NCBI GenBank assembly: GCA_963761525.1
Contig: CAVXHG010000008.1
Location: 372,001 to 436,000 of the forward strand
DNA from: BOG-931 sp963761525
GTDB lineage: Bacteria > Pseudomonadota > Alphaproteobacteria > Rhizobiales > Xanthobacteraceae
DNA length: 64,000 nt
Reading direction: 5' to 3'
In this document: in pieces, positions 62,040 to 64,000 of the stretch
Position numbering within the stretch: position 1 is the first letter of the stretch
How the letters are laid out: each line of letters begins with the position of its first letter
Notes under the pieces: generated by a model
The model's database searches: none
Told to the model about the DNA's origin: nothing
What the model saw: the letters and a program-made list of their open reading frames with translations, nothing else
Program-made: the position numbers and the translations under genes

Positions 62040-62059
62040 CGGCCGGATAAGCCCGGCCG
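62040..62059 (-). terminator. Hairpin between speD and speE
   Basis: 7-base stem CGGCCGG and CCGGCCG with a 6-base loop; on the minus strand it is followed by TTTTCGTTT. It lies 28 bases after the speD stop and 41 bases before speE, so it may partly end transcription and lower speE expression, or terminate speD transcripts. Confidence 0.7.
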
Positions 62060-62086
62060 CGCAATCAGATCAAATTGGCGGCTCGT

Positions 62087-62530
62087 TCAGACGTCTTGAC
62101 CGCGTAGCAGCTCATTGACGCCAACGCGTTCCGCCGAAAACGCCTCTTTGAGCACCGGCACGCATTTGTCCGGATCGGCCGAGCCGCACATGAAGACATC
62201 GAGCGCGGCGTAGCCGGCTTCCGGCCAAGTGTGGATCGAGATGTGGCTTTCCGCCAGCACCGCCACCCCGGACACGCCGCTCGGCTGGAAGTGATGCAGG
62301 TGGATGTGCAGCAGGGTCGCGCGGGATGCGTCCACGCAGCGCCGCAGCGTCGCCTCGATATGATCGATATCGTTGAGCCGCTTCGCGCCGTGCAGATCGA
62401 TGATCAGATGCGTGCCGGCGCAGCGGACGCCGTTACGAACCGCGAAATGATCGTGGCGCTCGTTCGCCGGCGTCGGCTGCAACTTTGAGCTTCGTCTTTT
62501 TGACTTCCGTTCGGGCGGTACCTGGGACAT
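62087..62530 (-). CDS. speD: S-adenosylmethionine decarboxylase proenzyme (prokaryotic class)
   Basis: About 147 residues. The core is typical: HFAVRNGVRCAGTHLIIDLH, TLRRCVDASRATLLHIHLHH, the self-cleavage site VLAESHISIHTWPEAGYAAL (Glu-Ser, the Ser becoming the pyruvoyl group) and DVFMCGSADPDKCVPVLKEA. It makes decarboxylated SAM for SpeE. The family core begins near HFAVRN; the preceding basic segment (SQVPPERKSKRRSSKLQP) makes the start unsure. I use ATG 62530; 62560 is an alternative. Some relatives also carry N-terminal extensions. Confidence 0.92.
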   Translation of the reverse strand: MSQVPPERKSKRRSSKLQPTPANERHDHFAVRNGVRCAGTHLIIDLHGAKRLNDIDHIEATLRRCVDASRATLLHIHLHHFQPSGVSGVAVLAESHISIHTWPEAGYAALDVFMCGSADPDKCVPVLKEAFSAERVGVNELLRGQDV

Positions 62531-62855
62531 CCAAGCCCTTCGCCGATCGTAAGAGGGCATTTTGTGCCATGCGTCCTCTCCAACCAGAATAAGAACCCGA
62601 GATGCCGGCGAACCGGCGCCGCGGAATACGAAAGCCGCCCGATCAGTTCAACACAAACTGACCAACAGCGGCCCAGTCCCCACATAAATGCAATCGGCAG
62701 GGAGTCAAGCGGATTTTGCAAGAAAACCTTTAAGACTTCAGTCGCGTTCCATCGATCCGATATTTCTGGCAGCGCGTCCCAAGTACATGGCGATCTTTGT
62801 GCGGGGCCGCTAAGCTCGCGTTCCACCGTTAGAGACTCAAAAAACGAGAATGGGG
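62531..62855. other. Divergent region between speD and a Tat-exported amidohydrolase
   Basis: In these 325 bases I see no convincing gene, terminator or repeat. A GGAGAGGAC element on the minus strand near 62575-62583 stands before ATG codons at 62572 and 62560; the former opens a different frame that closes early, so it may instead mark the speD translation start region. Confidence 0.4.
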
Positions 62856-64000
62856 ATGAGCGCCGACATCATAAGAACGCAATCGACGTTGCAGAAACCC
62901 CTATGGCATGGAGGTTTTCGCACCTGTGCCTGCTGCGCATCGTCGCTCGATCCGCCAAGCAAGGCGCGCCGAAATTTTCTGGCCGGCGGAATAGCGGCGC
63001 TGGGTTTGGGTGCTTCGGCGACAACGCGTGCCGCCGCTCAGCCCGCGCCGGCCAAAGTGCGTATCGACGTCCATCATCACTATTTGCCGCCCGCGCAAGC
63101 CAAGGCATTTTCCGACAACCATGTCGGCGCGCCCAAGTGGTCGCCGCAAATGTCGCTCGATGACATGGACAAAGCAGGAGTCCAGAAGGCGGTGCTGTCG
63201 CTGGTGCAGCCGGGTGTGTGGCTCGGCGATGTCGAAGCCGCGCGCAAGCTCGCCCGCGAATGCAATGACTACGGTGCGCAGCTTCGCAAGGATTATCCGG
63301 GCCGTTTCGGCTTGTTTGCGGCCATCCCGCTACCCGATACCGAAGGCAGCCTGCGCGAGATCGAATATGCCCTCGACGTGCTTAAGTCCGACGGTATCGC
63401 CCTCTACACCAGCTATGCCGGCAAATATCTCGGCGATTCCGCCTTCGTGCCGGTGTTCGAGGAGCTGAACCGGCGCAAAGCGGTGGTTTATACGCATCCG
63501 GTTTCACCGGCCTGTTGCAGCAATCTCATTGCTGGCGTGCCGGACGCCAGCATCGAATACGCGACCGATACGACGCGCACCATCGCAAGCCTGATTTTCG
63601 GCGACGGTGGCACGGCATTCAAATGCCCCGATATCCGGTTCATCTGGTCGCACAGTGGCGGCACCCTGCCATTCCTGATCGGCCGCTTTATCCGCCAGAC
63701 CATGGTCAAGAAGGACCCGCGCATGCCCGATGGCCCGCTGCCCGTCGTGCAGAAATTCTATTACGAAATCGCGCAGGGCAATCTGCCGGGTCAGTTTGCG
63801 GCGCTGCTGAAGCTCGTCCCGGTGTCGCAAATCATGTTCGGATCGGACTATCCATACCGCGAGGCGATCGAGGCGGTGGACGGCCTCAATGACTATCCGT
63901 TCAGCGATGCCGAACGTGCATCGATCAATCGCGAGACGGCTCTGCGTCTGATGCCGCGGCCTTGCTGGCTAAGTGGCCTCAGAGCGGTCCGGAGAGTCGA
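62856..64000 (+). CDS. Tat-exported ACMSD-like amidohydrolase (frame open to window end)
   Basis: A metal-dependent hydrolase/decarboxylase preceded by an unusual long Tat-type leader: the twin Arg is near residue 45 (KARRNFLAGGIAALGLGASA) after a Cys-rich stretch FRTCACCASS. The mature enzyme has VRIDVHHHYLPP (metal HxH), VYTHPVSPACC, FIWSHSGGTLPFLIG and IMFGSDYPYREAIE. Family members act on aromatic or muconate-type acids; export is unusual. The frame has no stop before base 64000, but the expected family end LRLMPRLAG followed by TAA at 63970-63972 would be restored by removing one C near 63958, so the real gene probably ends there. Confidence 0.8.
   Translation, partial: MSADIIRTQSTLQKPLWHGGFRTCACCASSLDPPSKARRNFLAGGIAALGLGASATTRAAAQPAPAKVRIDVHHHYLPPAQAKAFSDNHVGAPKWSPQMSLDDMDKAGVQKAVLSLVQPGVWLGDVEAARKLARECNDYGAQLRKDYPGRFGLFAAIPLPDTEGSLREIEYALDVLKSDGIALYTSYAGKYLGDSAFVPVFEELNRRKAVVYTHPVSPACCSNLIAGVPDASIEYATDTTRTIASLIFGDGGTAFKCPDIRFIWSHSGGTLPFLIGRFIRQTMVKKDPRMPDGPLPVVQKFYYEIAQGNLPGQFAALLKLVPVSQIMFGSDYPYREAIEAVDGLNDYPFSDAERASINRETALRLMPRPCWLSGLRAVRRV

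Noticed and set aside
1..64000. tRNA, rRNA, riboswitch or insertion sequence
   Set aside because: Scanning by eye for T-loop GGTTCGA-type motifs, transposase motifs and terminal repeats gave nothing I could support; a covariance-model search would be decisive.

Overview
The window reads as chromosomal DNA of an alphaproteobacterium of the order Hyphomicrobiales (Bradyrhizobium / Xanthobacteraceae-like). This is inferred from gene content: four Bug/TctC-type binding proteins plus a TctAB permease, an imuA-imuB-dnaE2 cassette with a GTTC-N7-GTTC SOS box, a prokaryotic SpeD/SpeE pair, members of the TIGR03808 and TIGR03809 families, and palindromic repeats of the kind common in these genomes. 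The DNA is GC-rich by eye. I recognised no rRNA, tRNA, CRISPR array, insertion sequence, prophage or replication origin.

Layout. 0-3.3 kb: end of an OmpR-type response regulator, its histidine kinase and a cytosine-deaminase-like amidohydrolase. 3.3-7.1 kb: an Old Yellow Enzyme, a Tat-exported TctC protein, a small membrane protein and a TctC gene broken by an in-frame TGA. 7.4-16.3 kb: a thiol/glutathione redox-stress block. One strand carries glutathionyl-hydroquinone reductase, a peroxiredoxin, a DsbD/ScsB-like reductase and a GST; the other carries a TetR regulator, a second GST, another peroxiredoxin and HtpG. 16.3-18.5 kb: tctBA. 18.9-24.5 kb: SOS mutagenesis cassette. 24.7-30.2 kb: an orphan LsrF-like thiolase, a Pro/Ala-rich envelope protein, a TctC protein, an M24-fold hydrolase and a D-2-hydroxyacid dehydrogenase. 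30.3-38.4 kb: a CoA-transferase pair, a diguanylate cyclase, a Mop protein, an ACMSD-like amidohydrolase, a broken MFS exporter and an ECF sigma/anti-sigma pair. 38.6-45.2 kb: a branched-chain-amino-acid-type ABC transporter (livG, livF, two tandem binding proteins, livH, livM) followed by a RidA-like gene. 45.2-51.0 kb: TIGR03809 protein, Old Yellow Enzyme, TIGR04283-like glycosyltransferase, class 3 (Rhizobium etli type) asparaginase and an MscS channel. 51.0-57.6 kb: TctC, TIGR03808 protein, pyroglutamyl peptidase, MeaB, CsbD, cyclase and pirin. 57.7-62.5 kb: a secreted ClpP-like protein, a SigF/NrsF-type sigma module preceded by two tandem promoter-leader-secreted-peptide units, then speE and speD. 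A Tat-exported amidohydrolase runs off the end.

The most interesting system is at 58.39-61.00 kb. Two small exported proteins share a GTAACA-N16-CGAA promoter, an equal 81-base leader and a signal peptide, and lie directly upstream of an ECF sigma factor and its NrsF-like membrane anti-sigma factor. A fragment of the sigma gene's 5' end lies between the two units, so the arrangement looks like a tandem duplication whose mature proteins have since diverged.

Quality warning. Many genes are broken by single-base indels, mostly one extra base, concentrated between about 42.1 and 48.4 kb where almost every gene is hit several times while catalytic residues survive. I read this as consensus error in the sequence rather than true decay, but cannot prove it. 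Genes with one lesion are typed CDS; genes with several lesions or an internal stop are typed pseudogene. Coordinates of such genes span the whole reconstructed reading path.
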